DNA of 64,000 bases, taken from Perognathus longimembris pacificus. Taxonomy: Eukaryota; Chordata; Mammalia; Rodentia; Heteromyidae. Made by a program: the position numbers and the translations under genes. The first letter of the stretch is position 1. Each line of letters starts with the position of its first letter. Below the pieces are notes generated by a model. The model worked only from the letters and a program-made list of their open reading frames with translations, had not been told where the DNA came from and ran no database searches. Where the stretch lies: positions 98,226,880 through 98,290,879 of the forward strand of contig NC_063162.1 of assembly GCF_023159225.1 (NCBI RefSeq), written 5' to 3'. Below, piece by piece: positions 50,196-60,945 of the stretch.

Positions 50196-51250
50196 CTGGT
50201 GGAATATACCATTACTTTCAACTACAGGAGATGGAATTAGGAGGATTAGGCAGAATTGTGACACACTAATGAAAGGCAAACTAAAGCAAAATCATCCACT
50301 TCGACTAGTATTTAATTTTATGTCAGATTGAGAAGATAACATAACGAGTTGAAAATACCATTCTTTTATTTTTTCTCTTATTGGCATTTTAGATTAAAAT
50401 TTAAGCAAATAGGACCATGATTTGCTTTGATCATCTGTGTTTATCTATCTGCAACAAACACTTCATTTTAATGTTCTCTAGCAGATGATTATTTGAAGGC
50501 CTATTTCATAACAGTTTTCAAAATAAATATTGAGCTCTCGAAATGTATTGTAAGCTCTACTACGTGAATGTGGTAGTTCTTCATGCAGATAACTTTAGGA
50601 GAAGAATGCAAGATACTTGTTCAAGTTCTTGCTGACCCACACAATACCTGCATCCTAATAAGTTGTATTTCAGCTCCTATATTTTTGACAAATAGCTAGG
50701 CTCCACTAAGCTCTGTCCACGGTGCTGAAACTTCTTGTGATGTATGAGTGTGTCTTGCTGATAAATTCTAATGTCAGCCTCTGTGTGATAGTGATTCATC
50801 AGGTTGTAAAATTTCTGTTTGGGAAACACATTAAATTAGTGAGTTTTATGTTTTTGTTGTGTTGAAATTAACAACGTCTGTCTTTTTTTAAAAAGAGTTC
50901 ATAGCAGTTACCTTCCACATTGTCAAAAACAGCTAGAAATTAATTGCAAACTCTCAGTGCTATCACAAAAAAATGTCTAGCATTAAAAAATATATTGATG
51001 TGACTACAGAGTTGAAAATGTTTATAGGACAGTGACATGTTGGTGCTATAGAGCAACTGTAAGGCAGGTTAACCATTGACAATGAACCTGCACAACACCA
51101 GTTAATGAAGAAGCCATGTAGTTTTGTACAGATAAGCAATTTGCCTTTAAAAAGTATGGCTTATTATTTTAGATAGTATCTGATATTTCAAGACATTTTC
51201 TTTGTACAAAAATACATTTAATTTTGCAAGACTGTGGGGGTTTGTTAAAA
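50196..51250. other. Unique DNA
   Basis: No repeat or gene recognised. Confidence 0.4.
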
Positions 51251-51267
51251 AAAAAAAGTTTAGCTGA

Positions 51268-51467
51268 GCTGGGGATATGGCCTAGTGGCAAGAGTGCTTG
51301 CCTCGTATACATGAAGCCCTGGGTTCAATTCCCCAGCACATATACATAAAATGGCCAGAAATGGCGCTGCGGCTCAAGTGGCAGAGTGCTAGCCTTGAGC
51401 AAAAAAGGAAGCCAGGGACAGTGCTCAGGTCCTGAGTCCAAGGCCCAGGACTGGCAGAAAAAAAAAA
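51268..51467 (+). mobile_element. IDL-Geo-type dimeric SINE
   Basis: Nearly consensus sense copy. Duplications of about 17 bp (A-run plus GTTTAGCTGA) at 51251-51267 and 51468-51484. Confidence 0.93.
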
Positions 51468-51599
51468 AAAAAAAGTTTAGCTGAAACCCTCAATGATATT
51501 TGTTCAGTTTTTTCACAGTGAAATTCTTCCATTTTAAATCCTACAGAGATTTAAATAGAAATAGTTATTCTCTGGACTTTAACTTAATGATTTGCACTA

Positions 51600-51832
51600 G
51601 TTAATTAATTAATTCGTTAGTTAATTAATTAATTAATTAATTTAGCTAGTCCTGGGGCTTGGACTCAGAGCATGAGCACTGCCCCTGGCTTCTTTTTGCT
51701 CCAGGCTATCACTTTACCTCTTGAGCCACAGTGCCACTTCCGGCTCTTTGTTTATGTGGTGTTGAGGAATCAACCAAGGGCTTCGTGCATGCTAAGTAAG
51801 CACTCGACCAATAAGCCACATTCCCAGCCCCA
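51600..51832 (-). mobile_element. IDL-Geo-type dimeric SINE with (TTAA)n tail
   Basis: Antisense copy with 10-bp duplications ATTTGCACTA at 51590-51599 and 51833-51842. In place of a T-run, its tail end at left is (TTAA)n, 51600-51642. Confidence 0.9.
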
Positions 51833-51842
51833 ATTTGCACTA

Positions 51843-52967
51843 TTTTAAAAAGTGGTGTTTAGGCACCTCAACTATAGGCTTAGAGGACTGGACCTTCTTT
51901 TGTGTTTCACCCTAAATTTATCAATGAAATTTACTAGTTTGTTTTTAAACTGTCCTCTTAAAAGATTTTTTAGTTAAAATCTTAAACTTTATGAATCATA
52001 TGATTTTTAGAATAAAATACAGTAGAATTCTTTCAATGTAAGTTTCTTAAATAAATTTCATATTTTATAAATTTCAATATAAATTTGAGTTTTAATAAAA
52101 TTAAAGATTTTGATGTAGCAATAATGCTATTCATGAAAAATTCATTCTACAGAGAAAATGCTGTATTTTCACGATGTATAACTAGGATAATATCCATAAT
52201 ATGCAAAGATCTTTATTTTTAAGACAAAACTAAACAAATCATAAACAAGTCAAAAACCTCAAAAACACCGAAAACAGAAAAGGAAATATTTAATAGATGC
52301 TCAATCTTCACTATTTTTATTAGTTTTATATATTAAAATAAATTGTAGCATTTCATATTTTATAAAATTGAACCTGATAAGCATTTACTATTAGTCTCAT
52401 AATTCATAGTGAAATTTTAAATTGAAGGTTTGAAAGAGGACATCCTTGTTAGAAAATTATTGTTATTTGCTTGCTATTTGAGTAAAATTCACTGTGTTTA
52501 AAATCACAGAAAAAATTGAAAACTGCATTTAGATAATGAGCTCTACTGAAATCTGGCACTAGTTTCTGCAAAGCAAGCATCCCAAAGCTGAGCTAATATT
52601 AATTATTAAAATAAGAGCTTCATTTCCCCAAGTATTGGATTTACATTATTTGACCCTAATAACTAAATCCACCTCAAATTCTGCTTGTTAAAAAATCTTT
52701 AAGTGAATATATAATTTTCACTTAGCTCTTTAAGTGAATATGTAATTTCCTTGGAGATTTGATTCAGTTGATAATTAAAGTGTTAAATATCATACAGTTA
52801 CTCCTTTTTAATGCTGATAAAATGTTTTTTAAAATTGATTTTTATGTATCACACAATTGTAGTAACAAAACCCCCAAGACATTTCTTAATTTTAGAATTC
52901 CCACTTTCTCTATAGAAAAGTACATTTAAATGATATATGATCAGATGGTATTTCCCAGAAATTATTT
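51843..52967. other. AT-rich, SINE-free DNA downstream of LRRN3
   Basis: It contains a near-repeat of CTTTAAGTGAATAT (near 52698 and 52729). Further LRRN3 3' UTR could lie here if more distal poly(A) sites are used. Confidence 0.4.
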
Positions 52968-52973
52968 TTTATT
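52968..52973 (-). terminator. Candidate poly(A) signal AATAAA (distal)
   Basis: AATAAA on the LRRN3 strand, about 500 nt past the stop codon. Either this or the signal at 53079 could end the mRNA. Confidence 0.35.
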
Positions 52974-53078
52974 TAGAAACAAAACAAGACAAAAGCAATT
53001 GATTTTAATCCAAAATGTATTTTTCCTTATAAAAAAGGTCCACATACTCACTGTGTCTACTCTACAGAATTTGTCCTT

Positions 53079-53084
53079 TTTATT
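53079..53084 (-). terminator. Candidate poly(A) signal AATAAA (proximal)
   Basis: TTTATT on the plus strand reads AATAAA on the LRRN3 strand, about 390 nt past the stop codon. Confidence 0.35.
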
Positions 53085-53469
53085 ACACCACGTGTCAATT
53101 CAAGTTTATCTGGTCACTGCAAAAACTCGTGGCTAATGTGTGTAATACAACACAGGAGAGGTATTGCTCAGTTCAACTACCTTTATATACTTAAAAAAAA
53201 TACAGAAATGTTTTTGTTCACTTTAACTGGAGTCCAGACATAAAAGTTACATGAAAGTCCTAGAAAATGGAATTATTTCATTTGGTTGCCATAGTACCCT
53301 TCGAAGCCAGTTAATTAAATTGCTGAACTTGTACATATTTCCATTGGCCAGAGCAGCACTGGTGAAATTTAACCACCTGGTCTAGAAATTAATATTTCTC
53401 TGCCTATTATCTTTTAAATCACAGCTGCAGTCTTGAGTTTTTCTTTGAAGTAGGTTTAGTTGGTTGTTT

Positions 53470-55596
53470 TTAGGACATATTTGTTGGCACACCTATGGCA
53501 GTTGCTTTCACTTCCAAAGATGTACTTTTCTCTTTGCCTGCTTCCCAGAGGTTTATCAGAGGAGGATAAAGCTCAGTGAACCCAAGGGTTGGTTTGTGCA
53601 AGTAATTCTTTACGTAGATATGTTCACCTTCACAGTTCATTTCTTGACAGAAGCAGCTGAAAAGACACATCACACCAATAATCCCTAGAAGTCCTCCAAG
53701 GCAGGCCATAAGTGTAGTGGTAATCCTCTTTTCATACACTTTTCCATCAGGGTCCAGGCCTTTTGTGGTAACGTTTACACATTGTCTTCTATTTTTCTGA
53801 TAGACGGTGGGAACATCAATACAAATTTTATACTCAGTAGCTGGGTTCAGATGAGATAGATTATATACTTTGACATCAGAGGGTATTCGAGCACTTAGGG
53901 CAGCACGAGAATCTTCCGTCTTGATAAAGGCTGTCCATGTGACACTGGATTTGAGAATTTTAGAGCTTGTTTTCCAAGACACTAGAACTGAATTGGCCTG
54001 AATATCTCTTATTTTAATATTTAAAGATCCATTGCTCTCCTGGGGAAAAGAACCATCCACTTTGATCATAATAGATTTTAAGTCAGCACCAACTAGATTG
54101 GTTGCTATGCAAGTATATAATCCCCCTTCTTTTGGAGTGATGCCACTTATATCCAGAGTGCCTTCTGAATGAACATAGAACCTCTCTGTCAGAGTATTGG
54201 GCAAGAGTTTTTGACCGGAAGGTGTTATCCAGTAGATTTCAGGCTGTGGCTCTGCAGTGGCTCTACAGTGGAGGGAGATGTAGCCATCAACTTCTACATC
54301 CAAGTTAGAAGGAAAGCTCTCAGGAGCTATAAGAGGGAGGCAAATTTCCATCATGTCTCTGAAGTGCACTTGCCGAACATTCTGGCCTTGGAATTCAGGT
54401 GGGTCCACGCAGAACAGCGAGTCTGGCTCCATAAACCGAATGTTGGTTTTGTTCATATTAATCCAGCGGATGACACAGTCACACCTGATGGGATTGCTAT
54501 GTATGCTAATTTCCTTGAGATTTGGCAGAGACTCGATAGTACCATGATACAGGGCACTGAGGGCATTGCTGTTCAGCATGAGTGATTCTAGCTTGGGGAG
54601 TCTGAAAAACGCATTTGGGTGAATATAAGACAATCTAGGGTTATTTGTAGCTTCTATTTTTCTTAAATCAGGCAAGTTATCCACAGCAAGACTGTCGATG
54701 GATATCAACTCGGGCATATTATTTATCCCCAATTCTTTTAAGTGAAGCATGTTGCTAAAATCACCCCTTCGTATTCTGTGAATTGGATTTTTATTTAGAT
54801 CCAAAAATTTGAGGTTTACCACTTTTTGAAGAGCAACATGGGGCACTCTAATAAGCCTGTTGTCATAAAATGAGATGCTTTCCAAGTTTTCAAGTCCAAC
54901 CAAGGCATTATCAGGTATTTCTGTGAGGTTTACACCAGCTACAACCAGGCTGCGAAGATTGATAAGAGGCTTAAAGTTCATGTCTTTGATTCTGATGATT
55001 GGATTTTCCCCAATCATCAAAATCTCTAGATTCGGAAGAGCATCAAACCACTTACTGTTGATCATCTGCAGTCTATTTGAATTGAGATGAAGTCGAAGAA
55101 GATTATGTAGGCCAATAAAAGCTCCAGGTGAAATCGTAGAAAGCAAGTTGTGATTAATATAGAGTTCTTGTAAGTTACTCAGTCCAGCTAGACATTTTTC
55201 AGGCAGCTCAGTAAGTTTGTTTTCCTCTAGGTACACAGAAAGAAGCTGAGACATCTTTTTTACATTAATGTTGGTGACTGAAGATAAATTGTTTTGAGAT
55301 AAATCCAGGCCAGTAAGATTAACTGGAAATTCTATGGAATACTCAATCTTTGCAATATTGTTCGTCTGTAGGAGCAGAACCTGTGTATCAGCAGGCAATC
55401 TAGCAGGGAAATTTAAGAGACCTATATCATTACAGTCCACTGTAGATGCTTCCATGTAAACAGATCTGGGGGTAAACCAAGGCCTGACTTCACATGTACA
55501 TAATTGTGGGCAGTCCACTTTTTTATCTACAGCTTGTACCAGGGTCGTGATAGCTAGGCCAAGCAGCACATGAATTCGGAGTGGCATGTCCTTCAT
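53470..55596 (-). CDS. LRRN3: Leucine-rich repeat neuronal protein 3 (single coding exon)
   Basis: Type I neuronal membrane protein of the NLRR/LRRN family, implicated in neural development and receptor signalling. The 708-codon frame has no break and equals the usual mammalian length. Seen: signal peptide about residues 1-22 (hydrophobic stretch ending VQA); LRRNT with Cys29, 33, 35, 55; about 12 LRRs between about 70 and 365; LRRCT with Cys372, 374, 396, 419; Ig C2 domain about 424-513 with Cys444, Trp456 and Cys496 (YTC); FN3 domain about 525-611; one membrane helix about 628-650; and a 58-residue cytoplasmic tail containing YPPL at 677-680, a YxxPhi-type endocytic motif. N-glycosylation sequons are at Asn93, 103, 223, 382, 522, 579 and 608. 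The start was chosen because MKDMPLRIH is the conserved LRRN3 N-terminus and ATG has A at -3. A second in-frame Met is at residue 4. The coding region is intronless, as in other mammals. I identify LRRN3 rather than LRRN1 or LRRN2 by recalled near-identity to the human protein across the LRRs. Confidence 0.98.
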   Translation of the reverse strand: MKDMPLRIHVLLGLAITTLVQAVDKKVDCPQLCTCEVRPWFTPRSVYMEASTVDCNDIGLLNFPARLPADTQVLLLQTNNIAKIEYSIEFPVNLTGLDLSQNNLSSVTNINVKKMSQLLSVYLEENKLTELPEKCLAGLSNLQELYINHNLLSTISPGAFIGLHNLLRLHLNSNRLQMINSKWFDALPNLEILMIGENPIIRIKDMNFKPLINLRSLVVAGVNLTEIPDNALVGLENLESISFYDNRLIRVPHVALQKVVNLKFLDLNKNPIHRIRRGDFSNMLHLKELGINNMPELISIDSLAVDNLPDLRKIEATNNPRLSYIHPNAFFRLPKLESLMLNSNALSALYHGTIESLPNLKEISIHSNPIRCDCVIRWINMNKTNIRFMEPDSLFCVDPPEFQGQNVRQVHFRDMMEICLPLIAPESFPSNLDVEVDGYISLHCRATAEPQPEIYWITPSGQKLLPNTLTERFYVHSEGTLDISGITPKEGGLYTCIATNLVGADLKSIMIKVDGSFPQESNGSLNIKIRDIQANSVLVSWKTSSKILKSSVTWTAFIKTEDSRAALSARIPSDVKVYNLSHLNPATEYKICIDVPTVYQKNRRQCVNVTTKGLDPDGKVYEKRITTTLMACLGGLLGIIGVMCLFSCFCQEMNCEGEHIYVKNYLHKPTLGFTELYPPLINLWEAGKEKSTSLEVKATAIGVPTNMS

Positions 55597-55948
55597 CTTA
55601 GCTTTCTTCCTCAGAAATGTAATGGGACCAAGATGATTTCACAGTTGCTTCCAGTAAGTTCGGTAGGTACTCCTTGATAAAGAAAATACTTGTCAAATGA
55701 TGAATGCCATTGAACTGCAGAGACTTGCTTCATGGAAATAAGTAGGTGTGCCACAACTGCATTGCTGAGAAGAGTCATGCATAGTGGAGAAAAGAAGGTT
55801 GTTATCTCCTTAATGATAGAACACTGATGTATTGTTTGAGGATGGAATGTGTATAGATGGTCATAGGATATTGAGTAATTCATTTATTTAGGAGTATACC
55901 ATTCAAATTCCATGTTGGTTCAGTTCTTGGGGGAATAGCAGCATAATG
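55597..55948 (-). other. LRRN3: Predicted 5' UTR part of the LRRN3 last exon, with splice acceptor
   Basis: Read on the minus strand, a pyrimidine-rich tract (plus 55957-55980) is followed by GCATATAG, giving an AG acceptor at plus 55949-55950. The exon would then start at 55948, with 352 nt of leader before the ATG. LRRN3 is known to have upstream non-coding exons far from its coding exon, so an acceptor here is expected. The exact site is inferred by eye and other AGs nearby could be used. Confidence 0.45.
55611..55883 (-). other. Candidate upstream open reading frame in the LRRN3 leader
   Basis: A 90-codon frame starting with ATG at 55883 and ending at 55611 lies inside the predicted leader, 14 nt before the LRRN3 ATG and in another frame. 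Its predicted peptide has no recognisable domain. If the 55948 acceptor is used, ribosomes would meet this ATG first, so it could damp LRRN3 translation. It may equally be chance open sequence. Confidence 0.3.
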
Positions 55949-58429
55949 CTATATGCAATAAAAGAGAAAAATAATTAGTAGAAAGGAAAATGACATTTCC
56001 TAATGATGACTTCTTCATATATAAAAAATTAGAGTCTGAGGTTTCATTAAATGTAACAAATATACTTACAGAATTATTTTAAATCTTTTATGTACTTTAA
56101 GTTATCTTACATAATTTGTTCTTTCTAACTCTTATAGAGAGGAAAAAAGAAAATGGTTCATAGAGATTGTAGATTTTACCATCCCCCCACATACACACTT
56201 AGGCAGAGTACAAAGACTATACATAAAAAGTACTGTTTCAATCAAATGAGTGAGACTATGACCCCTCTGTCCCATAGCAGATAACAGTGGGAAAGGGTAT
56301 ACCATGGCTGTTAAATGGACTAGAAGTAGTGAGTGGTATTTAGCTGATTTTCCATTTTTATTTATTCTCCTTTGCATAGTCTTTCTTGAATAATGTGACT
56401 TGAATCTTTACAGTATTAAGGAAGTGTTAAATCTAACTTAGTATAGATATACCTGTATTTTATCTTTAACTGAAGTTCAGATTAATGTTAGACTGTTTTA
56501 TTTAATCATTGTGAATTATTCAATAACAATTAAAAAACTACATTACATAAGTAAAATGGGCTATTTGAATAACTAATGGGCTATTCAAAGATCTAGGAAG
56601 ATATTAATTCTTTATAATGGATACCAATGTTTCACTGAAAATACAAGTGATTATAAAACCAAATTGCAGTTTGGGTACATGCTATGCTTTAAAATGCTGA
56701 ACTTCTCTTAGGCAGATTTTCCAACCAGTTGAACTCCCCTTCGACTACGCAAAAGAGCAGGGTATAGCTGAACTCTTCATTGTAGGCCTTGCTACCTTCG
56801 AGCAAAGTCTGGTATGCGTGGTCTAACAACAGTCTGTGAATGCTGGGCCTTTTTTATTTAAACCCAGGCCCAATATTGACATTCATAATGGTACGGGTGA
56901 TTGAAGGCAATATAGGTTGAATGTGTCAGTGACAGATTTGAACTTATGGTCTTTATGTAGAGACTGTCATATTTCTTTAAGTAAAAATGTCATGTTTCTC
57001 AAAATTATAAATCATTTAGAGTTTAAAGTCACAGCTAATTTGTCTCTTACTCTTAAATTTCAGAAATATGATTTTATACAAAACTAAATCAGGAAGTTTA
57101 GGTAACTACTAAATAACTTTGAATTAATATTATTATTCTTGTTCTTTTCATTATATTAATATGTTTAATTGTTTGATTCATAACAAGCTAGTACTCTACA
57201 GTAATTTTAAAAAGCTTATTAATTGATAACTCACAAAGGTATCTTTGAATAACTTAACTTGAATATGAAATATGCAATTACAATGGTTTAAGATATTTTA
57301 AGCTTCCGGCAAGAAACAACACAGTAAAGGGTAAAGAAAAACAGATTTTTACAGACTTTTCCCATATTTTCTGTTGGATAAAAAGTAGAAATGTCTCAGT
57401 TGTCCTGCAAAGTGACAGAAAGTGACTCACTTTATATGCACCAGTTTTAAAATATAGCTAATTTCAAAAGTCAATGTTTTACTTTAGCACTAAGAAAATA
57501 CATTTTTGCTGTTAACTCCTTGGTAATTTGGGCTAGTTAACAATTATAAAAGTGGTATAGATTTCAAAACAAAGCTTTTCATTCTTTGTTGTTTTTCTGT
57601 TAATATACATCCAAATAAAAATGAAAAATAACATACTGTTATTAAAGTAATTTGACTATCTTAATCCCATTTTTGCTTTTTCAGAATTCATATTTTCTGA
57701 CCTTTCTCACTTTCCTGGCCATCTTCTTTTCTGCCACTTGTTGTTTTTAAACACATTGAATAAAAAAAAAATATAACCCTTTGAAGTATTTTTTAGCTCA
57801 GAAAACCTTGAATCGGATCATTATTGATGTGTTTGCATAGTTTCCCATGCTCCATCAATTATCAGGGTGGTTTTCTTCAAAAATAAGAATAGAGAAATCA
57901 TACTTGGAAGTAAAATCAATATGTCAACATCAGTTTCAAGGTATTTTGGAATGTTGCGTTAGGGATGTGGTGAGGACCCTAGTATAGGAATCAGATATTA
58001 AAGTAATTGTGAATCAACTAGTGAAAAAACAAAAAGCATAGTGTAGGAGAAATATTTTGTTGTTTTCTCCTAAAATATAGTAATTCAGCCATACTCAAGT
58101 CATCATTACTAAGTGTAGGTGGATTTTTATTAAGTTATTCACTTTTATCGAGTGTGAGCAGCCACGTAATCATGCTGTTAATTAAACACTAACAACCAAC
58201 TTATAGACCTAGCATTAACTAGCACTATGGTTACCTTGCGGTCTTCCACATAAAACAACCTTAGGTCAGTCTTTTTGTGTGTGTGTGTGTTCTGTTAATT
58301 TTAATAACAGAATCTGATATTTTAAAGCAAAATAAGTTGTAACTGAGTAAAATTCAGAAGACAATGTTATGGAAGTGTCATAGGGAATGAAAATCTATTT
58401 TGCAATAAATTGTGTTATTGTTTCGTTTT
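55949..58429. other. LRRN3 upstream intron, SINE-free
   Basis: If the 55949 acceptor is right, this is the last intron of LRRN3. No young repeat occurs over about 2.5 kb apart from a short (GT)n at 58278. The open stretch at 56689-56853 lies inside. Confidence 0.45.
56689..56853 (-). other. Unexplained CpG-containing open stretch, possible conserved element or gene relic
   Basis: Set in AT-rich DNA about 1.1 kb upstream of LRRN3. The minus strand is open for about 54 codons between stops, without an ATG, reading peptide such as NEEFSYTLLFCVVEG and EFNWLENLPKR. The plus strand also has a 40-codon open frame. No protein family is recognised. It could be a conserved non-coding element, a relic of a processed gene, or chance. 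Confidence 0.35.
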
Positions 58430-58600
58430 GTTTTTTGCCAGTCCCAGGGCTTGAACTCAGGGCCTGAGCACTGTCCCTGGCTTCTTTTTGCTCAAGGCTT
58501 AGCACTCTGCCACTTGAGTCACAGAGCCACTTCTGGCCTTTTCTATGTATGTGGTACTAAGGAATCAAACCCAGGGCATCATGTATACCAGGCGAGCACT
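58430..58600 (-). mobile_element. IDL-Geo-type dimeric SINE, 5'-truncated
   Basis: The antisense Geo half and part of the ID half are present. The copy stops at GCGAGCACT, so the first part of the ID monomer is missing. Confidence 0.85.
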
Positions 58601-58899
58601 ATTATAAAAATGCCTTTAAATGGTTCAAGTGACAAATTTAATCAAGTTCAAAGTCAGTCTTTTATTAGAGGTTGTTCTCTATTCTTCCTTTTATTTATTC
58701 AATCCAGTGTTTCAGTATATATTTGTTTAGTGGATACTGTGTTAATGAATGTGCTTTTATTTCCAATCTTTTCATTTTATAGTATTTTAAAATTTGAAAA
58801 ATCAAAATTCTTTAACCAATAGATTTTACATTGCCAGTAAACAAAAAAATGTGGATTGGTTGAGAGCTTTCTTTTTTTAATTTACAATGCAAGACAAGA

Positions 58900-59115
58900 T
58901 CAGGTGAATCACTTCTGTAATTCCAGCTACACTAGAGGCTGAGATTTGATTATTGCAATTCAAAGTCAGCCCAGGCAGGTAAGCCAGTGAGACTCTCTAT
59001 CTCCAATTAACCACCAAAAAACCAGAAGTTGAGCTCAGGGGGTAAAGCATTAGCCTTCAGCAAGAATGCTTAGTGACATTGCCCAGGTTCTGAGTTTAAG
59101 CCATATGACACAAAG
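58900..59115 (+). mobile_element. B1/7SL-like + Geo dimeric SINE
   Basis: B1 half (CTGTAATTCCAGCTAC) then Geo half. It is followed by a (GACA)/(GATA) tract at 59115-59158. Confidence 0.75.
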
Positions 59116-59158
59116 ATAGACAGACAGACAGATAGAAGATAGCTATATAGATAGATAG
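59115..59158. repeat. (GACA)n/(GATA)n tract
   Basis: Tail-derived microsatellite of the SINE at 58900. Confidence 0.8.
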
Positions 59159-59544
59159 GGTAGCGCAAAACACATATGTCCTTTTGTGATTTCTAAAATT
59201 TTCTCATAGCATACTTTATCTGCTTCCCCATGTAGCTTTTGCCTTAGGAAAGGCAAGGAGCCTTAAACATTTTATATGGGACACTGACAGCATGAAGTTT
59301 CCTAATTTAGTATTTCCAAAGAAAGCCATTTTAAGAATTCTCATATTTTATATTTTTAATATCTGTGAACACCCATCATAACTTGAAATTTCCTTCTAGA
59401 GTAATTTTTAGGTTTGAGAATCCAAAAATACAAATTGTCTCTAGACATAATTATATATGGAGCCTTAAATGGAGGAAAGCTCCTTTTTCTTTAGTAAAGA
59501 TTTTTTTTTGTACTTTAGCTTCTTTATCTTTTTTCATCGTTTAT

Positions 59545-59705
59545 ATGAAATATTGATTGAATACCTACTTTGGGGCAGACATTCTTAGCCATTGGAATGT
59601 CATCCATAAATAAGATGAAATATCTGCTCAGCAAGTTCTCGGTTCTTGAAGGAGGGAATAGTGAAAGAGAATGAATAGATTTGATTTACAATAAAGGTGC
59701 TTACA
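59545..59705 (-). mobile_element. L2 3' end (antisense)
   Basis: ATTGAATACCTACTTTGGGG, then AAATAAGATGAAATATCTGC and GTTCTTGAAGGAGGG is the reverse complement of the L2 terminal order. Confidence 0.6.
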
Positions 59706-60714
59706 GTGGTCTGTGGGGCTACAAAAGAGGGAATGCCAAGTGCTGTCAGCCCAAAAGAGTAAGCCAGATGTTCTATGGTCTTTTTTTAAAAAAAAAAAAA
59801 AAAAGTAAGTAAGAAAGGAAAAGAAAAACCAAGTGGATTATGGGGAGGAGACAAGTGGATAAAAAGATTTCAAATCTTCTTTCAGAAGAATTTTTACAAT
59901 ACTAAAACCTTAAAAACAAAATATTATTCCTTCCTTCTACCTCATTACATGGATTATAGAGGCTGTACTTTGAGGAAGAGAAACATTTTGATATTTGATG
60001 CAACTTAAAAAATGGAGATAGAGGTTGCCATAGCTACCTCAAAATCCAGTTTCTCTTTAATCTATAGCAAATTTCTAAATTCCTTTGCATAGAGAATTTA
60101 AAATCGATTCTCCAATTATCTAATTTTATATTCCCATGTTGTAAGCGTCAATCTTTTTTATTTTGAACTGAAAGTTCTGTGTCCAACAGATGCTGTTATT
60201 TATTCTGCTCATCCTGAAAACAAAAACAAACAAAACAAAAACAACAACCAAAAAAACTACTCCCCCTGAAAATATTTTTTCGAGTTTCTTCAATCTAACT
60301 ATTTGAATGTATAGGTCAACTTTCAAGAATTTTATATTAGAGTGGTTTAATGAATATCAACTTAAAATATTAGCTTGCTAGTAAAAAGTTGATAGAAACA
60401 ATTTGCATTGGGTAAGGTCATCTAGACAGGATTTACTGTGTGGTTGTGATTGGGTTTAGAACACATTTTTTCTCCTGTTTCAAATTATTATTAAAAGTAA
60501 CTGTGTGACAGTTCTTTTAAGGTTCTTTCACATTTTAAAGTTACATAATGTGCAATGTTGAGAATATGAAAAATTTTAACTGTGTCCTAACAATTTGCTG
60601 TGTGTAAACTTTCTGAGTTTAACCTCTGTATTGTTTAGTTGATCATAATTTCACATTCAATACTCTGGCATTCTGACAAATTGGGATCTGTGAATTTAGA
60701 CATAAGGGGATTTT

Positions 60715-60931
60715 CATTTTATTTTATTTTATTTTATTTTTTGCCAGTCCTGGGGCTTGAACTCCGGGCCTGAGCATTGTCCCTGGCTTCTTTCTGTTCA
60801 AGGAGCACTCTGTCACTTGAGCCACAGCGCCACTTCTGGCCATTTTCTATATATGTGGTGCTGAGGAATCGAACCCAGGGTTTAATGTATAGGATACAAG
60901 CACTCTTGCCACTAGGCCTTATTCTCAGCAC
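60715..60931 (-). mobile_element. IDL-Geo-type dimeric SINE
   Basis: Antisense copy with (TTTTA)n tail. Imperfect duplications CATAAGGGG / CATAGGGGG start at 60701 and 60932. It has a small deletion in the Geo half. Confidence 0.88.
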
Positions 60932-60945
60932 CATAGGGGGACTTT

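Larger units (their letters stand above)
52968..53469 (-). other. LRRN3: Predicted LRRN3 3' UTR
   Basis: AT-rich, SINE-free DNA directly after the LRRN3 stop codon, running to the second of two AATAAA signals on the minus strand. The absence of lineage-specific repeats from about 51843 through the gene fits a transcribed and partly conserved 3' UTR. The true cleavage site cannot be fixed from sequence alone. Confidence 0.45.

Noticed and set aside
54169..54585. 138-codon plus-strand frame inside LRRN3
   Set aside because: It is the antisense shadow of a conserved coding region.
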